DNA from: Fen-455 sp050012675
GTDB taxonomy: Bacteria > Actinomycetota > Acidimicrobiia > Acidimicrobiales > Bog-793
Length of the DNA: 64,000 nt
Direction: 5' to 3'
Assembly (NCBI GenBank): GCA_050012675.1
Contig: JBEKGS010000006.1
Location: forward strand, 62,001 to 126,000
Shown here: positions 1 to 8,671 of the stretch, piece by piece
Layout of the letters: every line of letters starts with the position of its first letter
How positions within the stretch are numbered: position 1 is the first letter of the stretch
Program-made: the position numbers and the translations under genes
The notes under the pieces: model-generated
What the model saw: the letters and a program-made list of their open reading frames with translations, nothing else
Databases searched by the model: none
Told to the model about the DNA's origin: nothing

Positions 1-2
1 CC

Positions 3-1256
3 GGGGTCGTCGAGCGCTATCTCGCGCTCGGCTTGGCGATGGACCGCCACGTGCCCGGGCTCGTGGACTCGTACTACGGGCCTGAACAGATCGCAGCCCG
101 CGTCGCCGCGTCGCCCATCATGGCCCCCGAGCACCTTGTCGCCGAGGCGCGGTCACTGCTCGCGGGCATCGACGCAGGCGAGCCGCTCGGCGACCCGGGC
201 CCGCGAGCGGCCCCCGGCCACCGTCAGCTCGAGGCTGCACCCGACGCGGGGCGGGACGCCTCGAGGCGCCACTACTTGCGCGCCCAGACGATCGGACTGC
301 TCACGACCGCGCGCAAGCTTGCCGGCGAGTCGATCGGCTACGCGGACGAAGTCGAGTCCTGCTACGGAGTTCGACCTCACAGGTTTGAACAAGAGGAGTT
401 CGAGGCGGCCCACCGCCGCCTCGACGAGGTCGTGCCCGGTCGTGGGCCCCTCTCCGAGCGCTATGTGCGCTGGCGCGAGGCGGGGACGGTGCCTATCGAC
501 AAGTTGGAAGCCGCCATCGCCTCGCTCGCCGAGGACCTCCGGGACCGGACCCGGTTCATGTTCGGCCTGCCCGAAGGCGAGCACGTCGATTTCGAGCTCG
601 TCAGCGGCAAGCCTTGGAGCGGTTTCAACTACTACCTGGGCGGGGCACGGTCGCGGGTCGCCATCAACACCGACCTCCCTGTCTTTTCGACTTCTCTCGG
701 TCCTCTCGTGGCGCACGAGGCTTATCCCGGTCATCACACTGAGCACGTCCGCAAGGAGGCGGGCCTCCTCCGGCGTCACCGTTGCTGGGAGGAGTCGATC
801 GTCGTCATAGGCACGCCCCGCAACCTGCTCGCCGAAGGACTCGCCGACCTTGGTTTCGAGATCGTGATGGGAGGCTTCCCGGACGCGGTTGTGGCCGAGC
901 ACCTGACCCCGCTCGGTGTCGCCTACGAAGCTGAGATCGTCGCGGCGATCAGAAGGGCAAGGGAGGCACTCGGCGGAGTGCGGGCCAACGCCGCATTCCG
1001 CCTGTGGGAGGACGGGGCCGATCCCGACACGGTCATCGACGAGGTGGCCCGCTTCGAGCTGACCTCGCGGGCGAGGGCGCAAAAGGCGGTCGAATTCCTT
1101 CTCCATCCGATCTGGAGGGCTTACATATCCTGTTATGTAGAAGGTCTGGCGTTGTGCCGGGCTTTTGTCGGAGGCGACCCCGGGCGATTCGCCCGCCTCG
1201 TCACCGAACAGCTCACTCCTCGTGACCTGATCGACGCCCCGGCACCGGCGCGCTGA
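3..1256 (+). CDS. DUF885 family protein, 5' end missing
   Basis: The reading frame is open from the left edge of the window, so the start lies outside. The protein carries the histidine-rich motif HEAYPGHHTEH, typical of DUF885 proteins, a family with an HExxH-like zinc-peptidase signature. A later conserved block, LLAEGLADLGFE, contains an acidic residue that could be a third ligand. The visible N-terminus (LALGLAMDRHVPGLVDSYYG) resembles an early conserved block of the family, so little may be missing. There is no membrane segment in the visible part. It lies 67 bases upstream of a lyase gene, but nothing ties the two functionally. A metallopeptidase role is inferred from the motif. The substrate is unknown. 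Confidence 0.75.
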   Translation, partial: GVVERYLALGLAMDRHVPGLVDSYYGPEQIAARVAASPIMAPEHLVAEARSLLAGIDAGEPLGDPGPRAAPGHRQLEAAPDAGRDASRRHYLRAQTIGLLTTARKLAGESIGYADEVESCYGVRPHRFEQEEFEAAHRRLDEVVPGRGPLSERYVRWREAGTVPIDKLEAAIASLAEDLRDRTRFMFGLPEGEHVDFELVSGKPWSGFNYYLGGARSRVAINTDLPVFSTSLGPLVAHEAYPGHHTEHVRKEAGLLRRHRCWEESIVVIGTPRNLLAEGLADLGFEIVMGGFPDAVVAEHLTPLGVAYEAEIVAAIRRAREALGGVRANAAFRLWEDGADPDTVIDEVARFELTSRARAQKAVEFLLHPIWRAYISCYVEGLALCRAFVGGDPGRFARLVTEQLTPRDLIDAPAPAR

Positions 1257-1323
1257 GCGCGGGGTTCGAGGAGCGGACTGGCCCTCGCGCCGAACGCGCA
1301 AGGTGGGCCGTACCATCGTTGCC

Positions 1324-2271
1324 GTGTCCGAGCGTTCCCGCGATCTGCCGCGTCGGTCGTGTCTGTCCGTGCCGGGGTCCAATGGGCGTTTTCTCGAGAA
1401 GGCCCCTGCCGTAAGGGCCGACATGACCTTCCTCGATCTCGAGGACTCGGTGGCGCCGGCCGAGAAGGAGTCGGCCAGGACAAAGGTGATCGAGGCGGTC
1501 CGCGATCTCGACTGGGGCGAGCGTGTCCTGTGCGTGCGCGTGAACGGGTGGGCCAGTCGTTGGACCTACGGTGATGTGATCGGGGTCGTCGCCGCGGCGG
1601 GCGAGCGGCTCGACGAGGTGATGCTGCCCAAGGTGCAGAACGCATCCGAGGTCGTCGCGCTCGATCTCCTCCTCACCCAGGTGGAGCTCAACAGCGGGCT
1701 TGCCGTGGGCCATGTCGGCATCGAGGCACAGATCGAGACGGCGCGCGGCGTGATCAACGTCGAGGAGATCTGCGGCGCCTCACCAAGGCTCGAGGCGGTC
1801 GTCTTCGGGCCGGCGGACTTCGCCGCTTCGGTCGAGATGCCCGTGCTCACCGGCGGCGTTCAGATCGACCAGTACCCGGGCGACCATTTCCACTACGTGC
1901 TCGCCAAGATCTTGATGGCCGGCCGGGCGAACGGGATCCAGGTCATCGACGGGCCCTTCCTCAAGATAGGCGAGACCGAGCTGCTTCGTGACTATTGCAA
2001 CCGGGCACGCACTCTCGGATACGACGGCAAATGGGCCGTACATCCGGACCAGGTCGCGGTCTTGAACGAGGTGTTCTCACCGACTCAAGAGCAGTTCGAC
2101 CGGGCATGGGCGATCCTGGACGCCTACGAGCAGGCGACCGAACACGAGCGCAAAGGCGCTGTCATGTTCGGCGCGGAGATGATCGACGAGGCCAGCCGCA
2201 AGATGGCGCTCAAGTTCGTCTCCCGCGGCGAACGGGCGGGCCTTTCGCGCTCGGGGCCACCCCGGTCCTGA
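1324..2271 (+). CDS. CitE-like CoA lyase (HpcH/HpaI aldolase superfamily)
   Basis: A 315-residue TIM-barrel lyase of the citrate lyase beta / malyl-CoA lyase group. It has the N-terminal SCLSVPGSN phosphate/CoA-binding segment, the acidic metal-site stretch LDLEDSVAP, the arginine segment VRVNGW, the IEAQIETARG block bearing the second metal-binding glutamate, and the C-terminal GKWAVHPDQV block. These match enzymes that cleave or hydrolyse (S)-malyl-CoA, beta-methylmalyl-CoA or citramalyl-CoA. The exact substrate cannot be read here. GTG at 1324 is chosen because TACCAT at 1311-1316 is a good leaderless -10 with 7 bases between. An upstream GTG at 1303 would add seven unconserved residues. 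Confidence 0.82.
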   Translation: MSERSRDLPRRSCLSVPGSNGRFLEKAPAVRADMTFLDLEDSVAPAEKESARTKVIEAVRDLDWGERVLCVRVNGWASRWTYGDVIGVVAAAGERLDEVMLPKVQNASEVVALDLLLTQVELNSGLAVGHVGIEAQIETARGVINVEEICGASPRLEAVVFGPADFAASVEMPVLTGGVQIDQYPGDHFHYVLAKILMAGRANGIQVIDGPFLKIGETELLRDYCNRARTLGYDGKWAVHPDQVAVLNEVFSPTQEQFDRAWAILDAYEQATEHERKGAVMFGAEMIDEASRKMALKFVSRGERAGLSRSGPPRS

Positions 2272-2316
2272 GCCAGGCACGCCAATTGCCGGACACCTCG
2301 AACCGCATCGCCTCAC

Positions 2317-3156
2317 ATGCCTGAGCTTCCCCAGATGCAGGCACTTGCGGAGCGACTCGACGCCGCCGTCTCGGGTGGTGTCATCGCGAGGGTCGAGCTA
2401 CTGGGGTTCTCGGGGCTGAAGACGGTTCTGCCACCCGGTCAGGGCCTCGAGGGTGAGAGGTTGCAAGGGGTGACACGGCGGGGCAAGTACCTCGTGTTGG
2501 GGCTGTCCTCGGGTCGCCGTGTCCTGGTCCACCTGTCGCAGGCGGGGCGTGTGGACATCGAAGTACCTGCCAAGCAGACAAGGCCGAGGGGTGCGGTCGT
2601 CCGCTTCGTGCTCGGCAACGGCACGGGAGTGCTCGTTCGCGAGCACGGTCACGAGCGCAAGGCAGGTTGGTGGGTGCTTTACGCCGGCAACGAGGGCCCT
2701 TTGCAGGGGCTCGGTCCCGAACCGGCCGACAAGCAGTTCGAGGACCTGCTGATGACGAGCCAGGACGGGCGTCATCTGCACACCTTGCTGCGGGACCAGA
2801 GCTTTGTCGCCGGCATCGGTCGGGGCTACGCGGACGACGCGTTGAACCGCGCCGGGCTGTCGCCGTTTTCCTCCCTCAAGTCCCTGAGCTCAGGTGACCG
2901 GGCGCGCCTTGTCGGCGAGATCCGCGCCGTGCTCTACGACGCCCTCGTTTCGGAGCGCAAGCGGACGGGTGGTCTTTCCGAAGCCAAGCTCGGTACCGGC
3001 TTTGCGGTTCACAATCGGGTGGGCCAGCCCTGCCCGGCCTGTGGTGAGCCTCTGCTCCGGGTCTCCTACGAGTCGCATGAGGTCGTCTACTGCAAGCGCT
3101 GCCAGACAAAAGGCCGCGTTCTCGCGGACCGCCGCTTGTCGCGCCTGCTCAAGTGA
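2317..3156 (+). CDS. Fpg/Nei family DNA glycosylase, divergent paralogue
   Basis: A 279-residue protein with the formamidopyrimidine-DNA glycosylase layout. It starts MPELPQ, keeping the catalytic Pro2 and Glu3, has a RRGKYL lysine segment near residue 57, and a C-terminal zinc finger CPAC...CKRC. It is a paralogue of the mutM gene at 27358. Two DNA-contact positions differ from the textbook enzyme: the Asn of GIGN reads GIGR, and the finger arginine before the last Cys pair appears to be His (SHEVVYC). This suggests a changed lesion or strand preference, or a different substrate. It starts 45 bases after the CitE-like gene and could be cotranscribed with it. The family call is firm and the activity is open. 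Confidence 0.85.
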   Translation: MPELPQMQALAERLDAAVSGGVIARVELLGFSGLKTVLPPGQGLEGERLQGVTRRGKYLVLGLSSGRRVLVHLSQAGRVDIEVPAKQTRPRGAVVRFVLGNGTGVLVREHGHERKAGWWVLYAGNEGPLQGLGPEPADKQFEDLLMTSQDGRHLHTLLRDQSFVAGIGRGYADDALNRAGLSPFSSLKSLSSGDRARLVGEIRAVLYDALVSERKRTGGLSEAKLGTGFAVHNRVGQPCPACGEPLLRVSYESHEVVYCKRCQTKGRVLADRRLSRLLK

Positions 3157-3205
3157 TCCCGGAGGCGACGTTTCAGGCACGGCCGGTGCCACTAGCGTGC
3201 TCGCA

Positions 3206-3223
3206 GCGCCCCGCCCGGGGCGC
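3206..3223. terminator. GC-rich hairpin after the Fpg-like gene
   Basis: GCGCCCC pairs with GGGGCGC across a GCCC loop, 50 bases downstream of the Fpg-like stop. There is no U-tract, so it may be an actinobacterial-style terminator or only a 5' structure for the next gene. Confidence 0.35.
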
Positions 3224-3268
3224 CAACCGGTGGGCGGCCTAGCCCATCTCGAGCATCAAGGAGCCCAC

Positions 3269-3658
3269 GTGATAGGTGAGAAAGTCCTTCAATTCCAGGG
3301 TAAGACCGTCGACCCGGCCGACCTCCAGTCGAAGATCGAGGAGTACCTCAAGTCAGACCGTTTCACGGTGCAGAGCTCTGTGGCCAGCGACCATGGGACC
3401 GTGATCCAGGCCAAGAAGGGCGGATTCCTGGCGGCTGTGGTCGACGCAGACCGAGCGCTCACGATCACGATCTCGGGCGCGCCCGATGACTGCCTGGTTC
3501 GCATCGGCATCGGCAAGTGGCTGCAGCACCTCGCCACGGCTGCCCTCGAGACCCTGCTCCTCTCGGACCTGTTCCTTGTCGTCGACGTCGCCGAGAGTGC
3601 CTGGAACCTCGAGATCGAGGACAAGCTCGTGAACCAGATCCGGTCCTTCGTCGGCTGA
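3269..3658 (+). CDS. Conserved-looking hypothetical protein, 129 aa
   Basis: GTG at 3269 is preceded by AAGGAG at 3258-3263, five bases away, which decides the start. The same frame stays open upstream, but that part reads as the shadow of the glycosylase gene. The protein is soluble, with no signal peptide or transmembrane segment. It has an N-terminal helical stretch (LQSKIEEYLKSDRF), then alternating beta-like segments with an AKKGG turn, then an acidic C-terminal helix. I do not recognise the family. It is convergent with the methyltransferase gene that ends 17 bases away. The coding call rests on the ribosome site and a balanced amino-acid composition. Confidence 0.65.
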   Translation: MIGEKVLQFQGKTVDPADLQSKIEEYLKSDRFTVQSSVASDHGTVIQAKKGGFLAAVVDADRALTITISGAPDDCLVRIGIGKWLQHLATAALETLLLSDLFLVVDVAESAWNLEIEDKLVNQIRSFVG

Positions 3659-3674
3659 GCCTTGTCACGCGTCC

Positions 3675-4394
3675 TCAGTTTTTTCCGATGAGGGCCTCAC
3701 CGGGTTGAGAGTCGCTTTGCGCGACGGGACGTGAGCCCCCAGGCGTTGGCGGGCGGCGGCCGATCACGGTGACGAGCGGCGGCAGCACGACCGAAGCGTC
3801 CCCCGGCGCCACCTCGGAGAGGTCCTCGAGATAGGTCGCGACAGGCCCGGGCCCGGCGCCCGCGGGAGCCTCGGCCCAGGCGTCGACGAGCTCGAGGCCG
3901 ACCTGGCGGACCATCCCGGGGAGCAGGGCCCCTATGTCGGGATGCCGCGCCCCGGGCATGGACATCTCCACGCCGTCGACTCGTCCTGCCGAGGTGACCG
4001 GCTCCTGGGCCAGCAGGAAGCCCCCGATCCTGAGCGAGGCGGCCATCCGCCTCAGCACGACGAGCGGCTCGGCGACGTGCATCAACAGGAAGCGGCAATA
4101 GGCGAGGTCGACGCTCTCGGGCAATGTCAGGTCCTCGCCTGCCTGAGTGATGGCTATGACCTGGGCCTCTCCGGCGGCGGCCGCCGCTTGAGCCACCTCG
4201 TCGCGGGCCCGGGGATCGCTGTCAACGGCATAGACGCGCCCCTCGCGGCCGACGAGCTCTGCGAAGGCCACCGTGACGTCGCCGGCACCGGCACCGACGT
4301 CCACGCAACGCCATCCGGCCTCGACGCCCAGGCGCTCGAGAGCCGTCGCGAGCGGGCGCCGGTAGAGGTCGTTGCGCAAGCCGAGTTCGCTCAT
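3675..4394 (-). CDS. SAM-dependent class I methyltransferase
   Basis: A 239-residue Rossmann methyltransferase. Motif I is VDVGAGAGDVT, an acidic residue ending the second strand lies in VYAVDSD, and the motif IV region is DLAYCRFLLMHV. It resembles small-molecule methyltransferases of the UbiE/Methyltransf_11-25 type. The substrate is unknown. The ATG at 4394 is chosen over an upstream TTG because TACCGT on the minus strand (4407-4402) sits 7 bases before it, the leaderless pattern seen repeatedly in this window. It is divergent from the DUF6941 gene with only 60 bases between start codons, so both promoters share a very short region. Confidence 0.78.
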   Translation of the reverse strand: MSELGLRNDLYRRPLATALERLGVEAGWRCVDVGAGAGDVTVAFAELVGREGRVYAVDSDPRARDEVAQAAAAAGEAQVIAITQAGEDLTLPESVDLAYCRFLLMHVAEPLVVLRRMAASLRIGGFLLAQEPVTSAGRVDGVEMSMPGARHPDIGALLPGMVRQVGLELVDAWAEAPAGAGPGPVATYLEDLSEVAPGDASVVLPPLVTVIGRRPPTPGGSRPVAQSDSQPGEALIGKN

Positions 4395-4454
4395 CGCGAC
4401 GACGGTAGTCAACTTCGCTGATCAGCCAGTACCGTGCCGGGCTACCGTTGCGGC

Positions 4455-4892
4455 GTGCGAGTGACGATGATGCTGTGCGACGCGGCGCAGGTGGCCGACG
4501 GGAAGCTGTTCATCCTCGGCGGAGGCTGGAGCCTCATCGGCCCCGAACCTATGCCGTCCGCGATCGCCATCAAGGTGGACGTGGGATGGCACGAGGCCAC
4601 GCGACCACACCACTGGGAGCTCTTCTTGATGGACGAGGACGGGCGCCCGGTGATCGTCGAGGGTGCGGACGGTCCTCAGCCGATCGAAGTTCGCGGCGAC
4701 TTCGAGGTAGGGCGGCCCGAAGGCGTGCCGGAGGGAAGCCCGGTCGACGTGGCCGTCGCGGTCAACTTCAGCCCCCTGCCACTCCCGGACAACACCCGTT
4801 TCACCTGGCGGCTCACGATCGACGGGGAGAGCGAGAACGACTGGCAGCTCACCTTTTCCACCAGACCGCCGAGAGAGCTGCCCAGCCCGTGA
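4455..4892 (+). CDS. DUF6941-like protein
   Basis: A 145-residue soluble protein opening with VRVTMMLCDAAQVADGKLF and then LGGGW. This N-terminal signature is what I recall for the actinobacterial DUF6941 group of unknown function. The rest is beta-rich, with a C-terminal LTFSTRPP strand, consistent with a small beta-sandwich. GTG at 4455 is preceded by TACCGT at 4443-4448 with 6 bases between, which fits leaderless transcription. An alternative start at 4434 would lie upstream of that promoter. No function can be assigned. Confidence 0.7.
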   Translation: MRVTMMLCDAAQVADGKLFILGGGWSLIGPEPMPSAIAIKVDVGWHEATRPHHWELFLMDEDGRPVIVEGADGPQPIEVRGDFEVGRPEGVPEGSPVDVAVAVNFSPLPLPDNTRFTWRLTIDGESENDWQLTFSTRPPRELPSP

Positions 4893-5045
4893 GCGCCGCG
4901 CAAGCTCGCCTGGCGAGGGCGGCGAGGGCGAGTAAGCAGATCTTCGCTCGTCCTGTTCCCCGTTTCTTGGCCTTGTTGACGCGCAGCACTAGCCTGCCGG
5001 GAGCCGCTTTACAGGGTCTCAGAATCGACTGAAGGAGGCCGACCG

Positions 5046-5597
5046 TTGCCGAGACTGGATGCATCCACGGTGATCGCGGACGTCATGATCGTGACTCCGG
5101 ACATCTACGGCGACAGCCGTGGGCGGTTCATCGAGACATACAGAAGGAACTGGTTCCCCCTCGGCCGCGAGATGGTGCAGGGCAACCGCTCCGACCGTCA
5201 GCAAGGCGCGGTCGTAGGCCTCCACTACCACTTCCATCAGTCCGACTACTGGTACGTGACGCGCGGCAGGGCACGCGTCGTCCTGCACGACCTGCGCGTC
5301 GGCTCACCGACCGACGGGGCGACCGAGGTCCTCGAGATCGGCGAGCACGATGATCGTGGGCTGTTCATACCCCCCGGCGTCGGGCATGGCTTCGCGGCCG
5401 TCACCGATCTGACGCTCACCTACCTCGTGGACTCCTACTACAACCCTGTGGACGAGCTCGGTGTCGCCTGGGACGACCCCGAGCTCAAGGCGGACTGGGG
5501 CATCACAGACCCGGTCGTGTCGGCACGCGACCGGTCCAACCCGCGCCGTTGCGAGATCCCTGACCACCTCCGCCCGCGCTTTGGCCTGAGGACCTGA
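5046..5597 (+). CDS. dTDP-4-dehydrorhamnose 3,5-epimerase-like protein
   Basis: A 183-residue cupin of the RmlC family. It shows the opening IYGDSRGRFIETY segment, the catalytic histidine segment VVGLHYH, the sheet block ARVVLHDLRVGS, the PPGVGHGF block, and VDSYYNP with the usual tyrosine. RmlC epimerises C3 and C5 of dTDP-4-keto-6-deoxyglucose for dTDP-rhamnose synthesis. No rmlA, rmlB or rmlD gene is nearby, so a related sugar-nucleotide epimerase or isomerase role is possible. TTG at 5046 has a strong ribosome site, GAAGGAGG at 5031-5038. The 150 bases upstream hold no gene. TTGACG near 4976 may be a -35 but lacks a convincing -10. Confidence 0.85.
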   Translation: MPRLDASTVIADVMIVTPDIYGDSRGRFIETYRRNWFPLGREMVQGNRSDRQQGAVVGLHYHFHQSDYWYVTRGRARVVLHDLRVGSPTDGATEVLEIGEHDDRGLFIPPGVGHGFAAVTDLTLTYLVDSYYNPVDELGVAWDDPELKADWGITDPVVSARDRSNPRRCEIPDHLRPRFGLRT

Positions 5598-5673
5598 AAC
5601 CTGTCCGCTGACGGCCAGGGCGCGATGCCGTGACCTCGGCATTGGGCTTGAATGGGAGCGTGCGTAACCAGCC

Positions 5674-6696
5674 GTGGAGTTGAGGATCGTGATCGCGCTA
5701 GTCATCGTCGTGCTCGCCGTGCTCGTCGTAGCCGCGATCGTCTGGGCTCGGATCGCCTCTGGCAGGTCGGCCACCAAGTCCGTCGAGACCTATGAGCGCG
5801 CTCTCGGCGTGTTGGGGGAGGTCTCCAAGCGCACCGAGTCCACCGGGTTCCGTATCCTGCCCCACGAAGAGACAGGCCGGGCCCATGTCGCCAGGCGCGG
5901 CGACGCAGTGGCCGGGCAGGTCCCCACGGCTCGTCGCGACGTCCGCATGCCCGCCCAGGGACCGCTGGCGTCTTCGCGTCTGCCGCCGGCAGGTGAGCCG
6001 AAGCTTCGTTTCTCGTCTCCGGGCCGGCCCGGGGCTGCACTGCCGGCGGACGCGGAGGTAGCCGGGGACCAGGCCCCTAGTGCACCAGCGGGCTCGACGG
6101 CCCCTTCACGGCCCCCGCGCGCCGGGGCGCGCCTGAAAGGCGCGGCAGAGGTCCGTGCCCGTGGACAGGCCTATCGGTCATCGGCCGACCGGCACCGCCA
6201 GGTGATGGTGCGGCGGGCCGCGACCGGTGCTACGGCGGCTGTGGCCGTTGTGGCCGTCGTGCTCGCCGCCGTGTCGCTGAGCGGTGGTGGTGGTGGTGGG
6301 CGTCATGGGACGACCACCACGACGACGCTTCGTCGCGGAGGTGGGGGAGGTAGAACGACCACGACCACCACGACGACGATCCCGACCTCGCTCCAGCCGA
6401 CATCGGTGTCGGCATCGAACGTCTCGTTCACCGTGCCGTCGAGCCGCTACACGTTGGCGTTCCAGGCCACAGGAGGCAGCTGCTGGGTCGGGATCGAGCA
6501 CACGAGCGCCGGCCCGTGGCTGTTCGCCGAGACGTTGGTCGCGGGCCAGTCGGCGAGCTATCAGGGATCGGGCGCGCTCGTGGTGACGCTCGGGGCGCCC
6601 GAGCACATCGGCCTGACGGTGAACGGGCTCGTGGCCGAGCTGCCTCGTAGCATCACCCAGCCCTTCAACGTGGAGCTGGCCCCGACCTCGGGCTGA
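5674..6696 (+). CDS. Membrane-anchored protein with RodZ-C-like (DUF4115) domain
   Basis: A 340-residue protein. Residues 4-26 form a transmembrane helix, followed by a charged, Pro/Ala-rich region. A second hydrophobic segment (about 183-202) leads into a Gly/Thr-rich low-complexity linker (about 203-232), with two runs of six and five glycines, each followed by a run of threonines. The C-terminal hundred residues (CWVGIEH..., LGAPEHIGLTVNG) look like the DUF4115 beta domain at the extracellular end of RodZ. There is no RodZ helix-turn-helix. The second helix and linker suggest display of this domain outside the membrane. A link to cell-wall or morphology functions is inference from the domain. 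Confidence 0.68.
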   Translation: MELRIVIALVIVVLAVLVVAAIVWARIASGRSATKSVETYERALGVLGEVSKRTESTGFRILPHEETGRAHVARRGDAVAGQVPTARRDVRMPAQGPLASSRLPPAGEPKLRFSSPGRPGAALPADAEVAGDQAPSAPAGSTAPSRPPRAGARLKGAAEVRARGQAYRSSADRHRQVMVRRAATGATAAVAVVAVVLAAVSLSGGGGGGRHGTTTTTTLRRGGGGGRTTTTTTTTIPTSLQPTSVSASNVSFTVPSSRYTLAFQATGGSCWVGIEHTSAGPWLFAETLVAGQSASYQGSGALVVTLGAPEHIGLTVNGLVAELPRSITQPFNVELAPTSG

Positions 6697-6742
6697 GGCG
6701 ACAGCCCGGGCTCCCGCGGTGGGCGGAACGGCCCGGAGTTGT

Positions 6743-6776
6743 TACTATGGGCGTAGGAGAAACTCCCCGGAGAGGA
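6743..6776 (+). promoter_or_regulatory. sufB -10 element and ribosome site
   Basis: TACTAT at 6743-6748 is a plausible -10, although no good -35 lies 17 bases upstream. GGAGAGGA at 6769-6776, seven bases from the ATG, is the ribosome site. No SufR-type regulator gene is adjacent. Confidence 0.45.
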
Positions 6777-6783
6777 ATGCCTG

Positions 6784-8184
6784 ATGGCCGTAACGGAGCT
6801 CGATCTCGGCAAGTACCAGCTCGGCTGGAGCGACGTCGAGGATTACGTCTTCAAGCCACGCAAGGGACTGTCGGAAGAGATCGTCCGGGAGATGTCCGCC
6901 ATGAAGGGCGAGCCGGACTGGATGCTCGACTTCAGACTTTCCTCGTTGCGCCGCTTCGAGCGCAAGCCGATGGTGCGATGGTTCGCGGAGAAGATGCCCG
7001 ACCTGGACTTTGATGACATCTACTACTACATCAAGCCCACCGACGCCCAGGTAAACGACTGGGACCAGCTGCCGGAGGCGGTGAAGAGCACCTGGGACAA
7101 GCTCGGCATCCCTCAAGCCGAGCGCAAGTACCTGGCCGGGGTGACCGCGCAGTACGAGTCCGAGGTCGTGTACCACCGCAACCGCGAGGACCTCGCACGC
7201 CTCGGCGTGCTGTTCACCGACATGGACACAGCGGTCCGCGAGCACCCCGAGATCGTCCGCAAGTGGTTCGGCAAGATCATCCCCCCGGGTGACAACAAGT
7301 TCGCCGCCCTCAACTCGGCCGTCTGGTCGGGCGGCTCGTTCATCTACGTCCCGCCGGGCGTGACAGTGGACATGCCGCTCCAGGCGTACTTCCGGATCAA
7401 TGCCGAGAACATGGGCCAGTTCGAGCGGACCCTGATAATCGCGGACGAGGGTGCCAAGGTGCACTACGTCGAGGGCTGCTCGGCGCCGGTCTACTCGTCG
7501 GACTCGCTGCACTCGGCCGTCGTCGAGCTCGTGGCACTGCCCGGCAGCCGCATCACCTACACCACGATCCAGAACTGGTCCACCAACGTCTACAACCTGG
7601 TCACCAAGCGGGCTCGTGCCGAAGCCGAGGCGCACGTCGAGTGGATCGACGGCAACATCGGCTCGCGGCTCACGATGAAGTACCCCTCGGTGTACCTGAT
7701 GGGACCCAAGGCGTCCGGTGAGGTCCTCTCCGTTGCCTACGCGGGGGCAGGCCAGGTCCTCGACACCGGGGCGAAGATGTTCCACTGCGCGCCCGAGACC
7801 AGTTCCACGATCGTCTCGAAGTCGATCTCGAAAGACGGCGGCCATTCCACCTACAGGGGCAAGGTCCACGTCGACGAAGGTGCCAGGCGGGCGAAGTCGT
7901 TCGTTCGCTGCGACGCGCTCATCCTGGACGAATCCTCGGTCTCCGAGACCAAGCCCTATATGGAGGTCTGCGAGCGCGATGCCGAGATCGGCCACGAGGC
8001 GACCGTGTCCAAGATCGGTGACGCCCAGCTGTTCTACCTCATGAGCCGCGGGCTGAGCGAGACGCAGGCGATGGGGATGATCGTGAACGGCTTCATCGAG
8101 CCGATCACCCGGACGCTGCCGATGGAGTACGCGGTCGAGTGGAGCCGGCTGATAGAGCTCCAGATGGACGGCTCGGTCGGCTGA
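6784..8184 (+). CDS. sufB: Fe-S cluster assembly scaffold SufB
   Basis: A 466-residue SufB, the scaffold subunit of the SufBCD complex on which Fe-S clusters are built. Family blocks include the NKFAALNSAVWSGGSF segment, YVEGCSAP (whose Cys corresponds to a conserved SufB cysteine), and DSLHSAVVELVALPGS. The C-terminal region has the conserved GHEATVSKIGDAQLFYLMSRG block. Length is usual. It opens a co-directional operon with a four-Cys protein, sufD, a Rieske ferredoxin and sufC. The cysteine desulfurase SufS and transferase SufU expected after sufC are absent from this window. Confidence 0.97.
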   Translation: MAVTELDLGKYQLGWSDVEDYVFKPRKGLSEEIVREMSAMKGEPDWMLDFRLSSLRRFERKPMVRWFAEKMPDLDFDDIYYYIKPTDAQVNDWDQLPEAVKSTWDKLGIPQAERKYLAGVTAQYESEVVYHRNREDLARLGVLFTDMDTAVREHPEIVRKWFGKIIPPGDNKFAALNSAVWSGGSFIYVPPGVTVDMPLQAYFRINAENMGQFERTLIIADEGAKVHYVEGCSAPVYSSDSLHSAVVELVALPGSRITYTTIQNWSTNVYNLVTKRARAEAEAHVEWIDGNIGSRLTMKYPSVYLMGPKASGEVLSVAYAGAGQVLDTGAKMFHCAPETSSTIVSKSISKDGGHSTYRGKVHVDEGARRAKSFVRCDALILDESSVSETKPYMEVCERDAEIGHEATVSKIGDAQLFYLMSRGLSETQAMGMIVNGFIEPITRTLPMEYAVEWSRLIELQMDGSVG

Positions 8185-8252
8185 GTCCGCTGAGCGGGCC
8201 GACCGCGCGCCTGCCGGCGTTTCTGGCGCCATCGCGCGTTAACGTCCCTCCC

Positions 8253-8639
8253 GTGCCAATGCGGGAAGACTGTCGTCACTTTCAGAGCCGCACCTACGCG
8301 AGCGGCGAGGTCGCGAGGTTCTGCGTGCTCGACATGGCGCCGGACGCGCCCTGGCGCTGCCCGGACAACTGCCCCGTCTACGAACGCCGCCTCGCTGACG
8401 CCGGGTGGACCCACGGCAAGCTCATCGAACCGGCCCTCGAGCAAGAGCCGGCCGACGTGCCCGCCGCCGATGCCGCAGACCTGCTCGAGAACGCGGAGGA
8501 GATCGTCGCCGCGGTGGCGCCCGACGCCGTAGCCGAGGCACAGAAGCGGGAGCGCAAGGAGGAGCGGCGTTCCGGACAGGCTGGCGGCTTCGGCCCCCGT
8601 GGCTGGTTCAAGCGCAAGGGCGCCCCTCCCGCGCGATGA
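8253..8639 (+). CDS. Four-cysteine protein encoded between sufB and sufD
   Basis: A 128-residue protein beginning VPMREDCRHFQSRTYASG. Its first 40 residues hold four cysteines: DCRHF, RFCVLD and WRCPDNCPVY (Cys-x16-Cys-x11-Cys-x3-Cys). An Ala/Glu-rich, probably helical middle and a basic, glycine-rich tail follow. It has no membrane segment. GTG at 8253 follows TAACGT (8240-8245) by 7 bases, so it may be transcribed leaderless from inside the suf operon as well as by read-through. The cysteine layout suggests zinc or Fe-S binding, and its place inside the suf operon suggests a part in cluster assembly. Both are inference. I do not recognise a named family. Confidence 0.68.
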   Translation: MPMREDCRHFQSRTYASGEVARFCVLDMAPDAPWRCPDNCPVYERRLADAGWTHGKLIEPALEQEPADVPAADAADLLENAEEIVAAVAPDAVAEAQKRERKEERRSGQAGGFGPRGWFKRKGAPPAR

Positions 8640-8671
8640 CACCTGTCCGCTAACCTCCTGCCCTGATCAAG

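Noticed and set aside
6745..8232. A 495-codon open frame on the minus strand across sufB
   Set aside because: It is the antisense shadow of a fully conserved SufB. GC-rich codon use leaves the opposite frame open. The predicted protein shows only charged low-complexity sequence.
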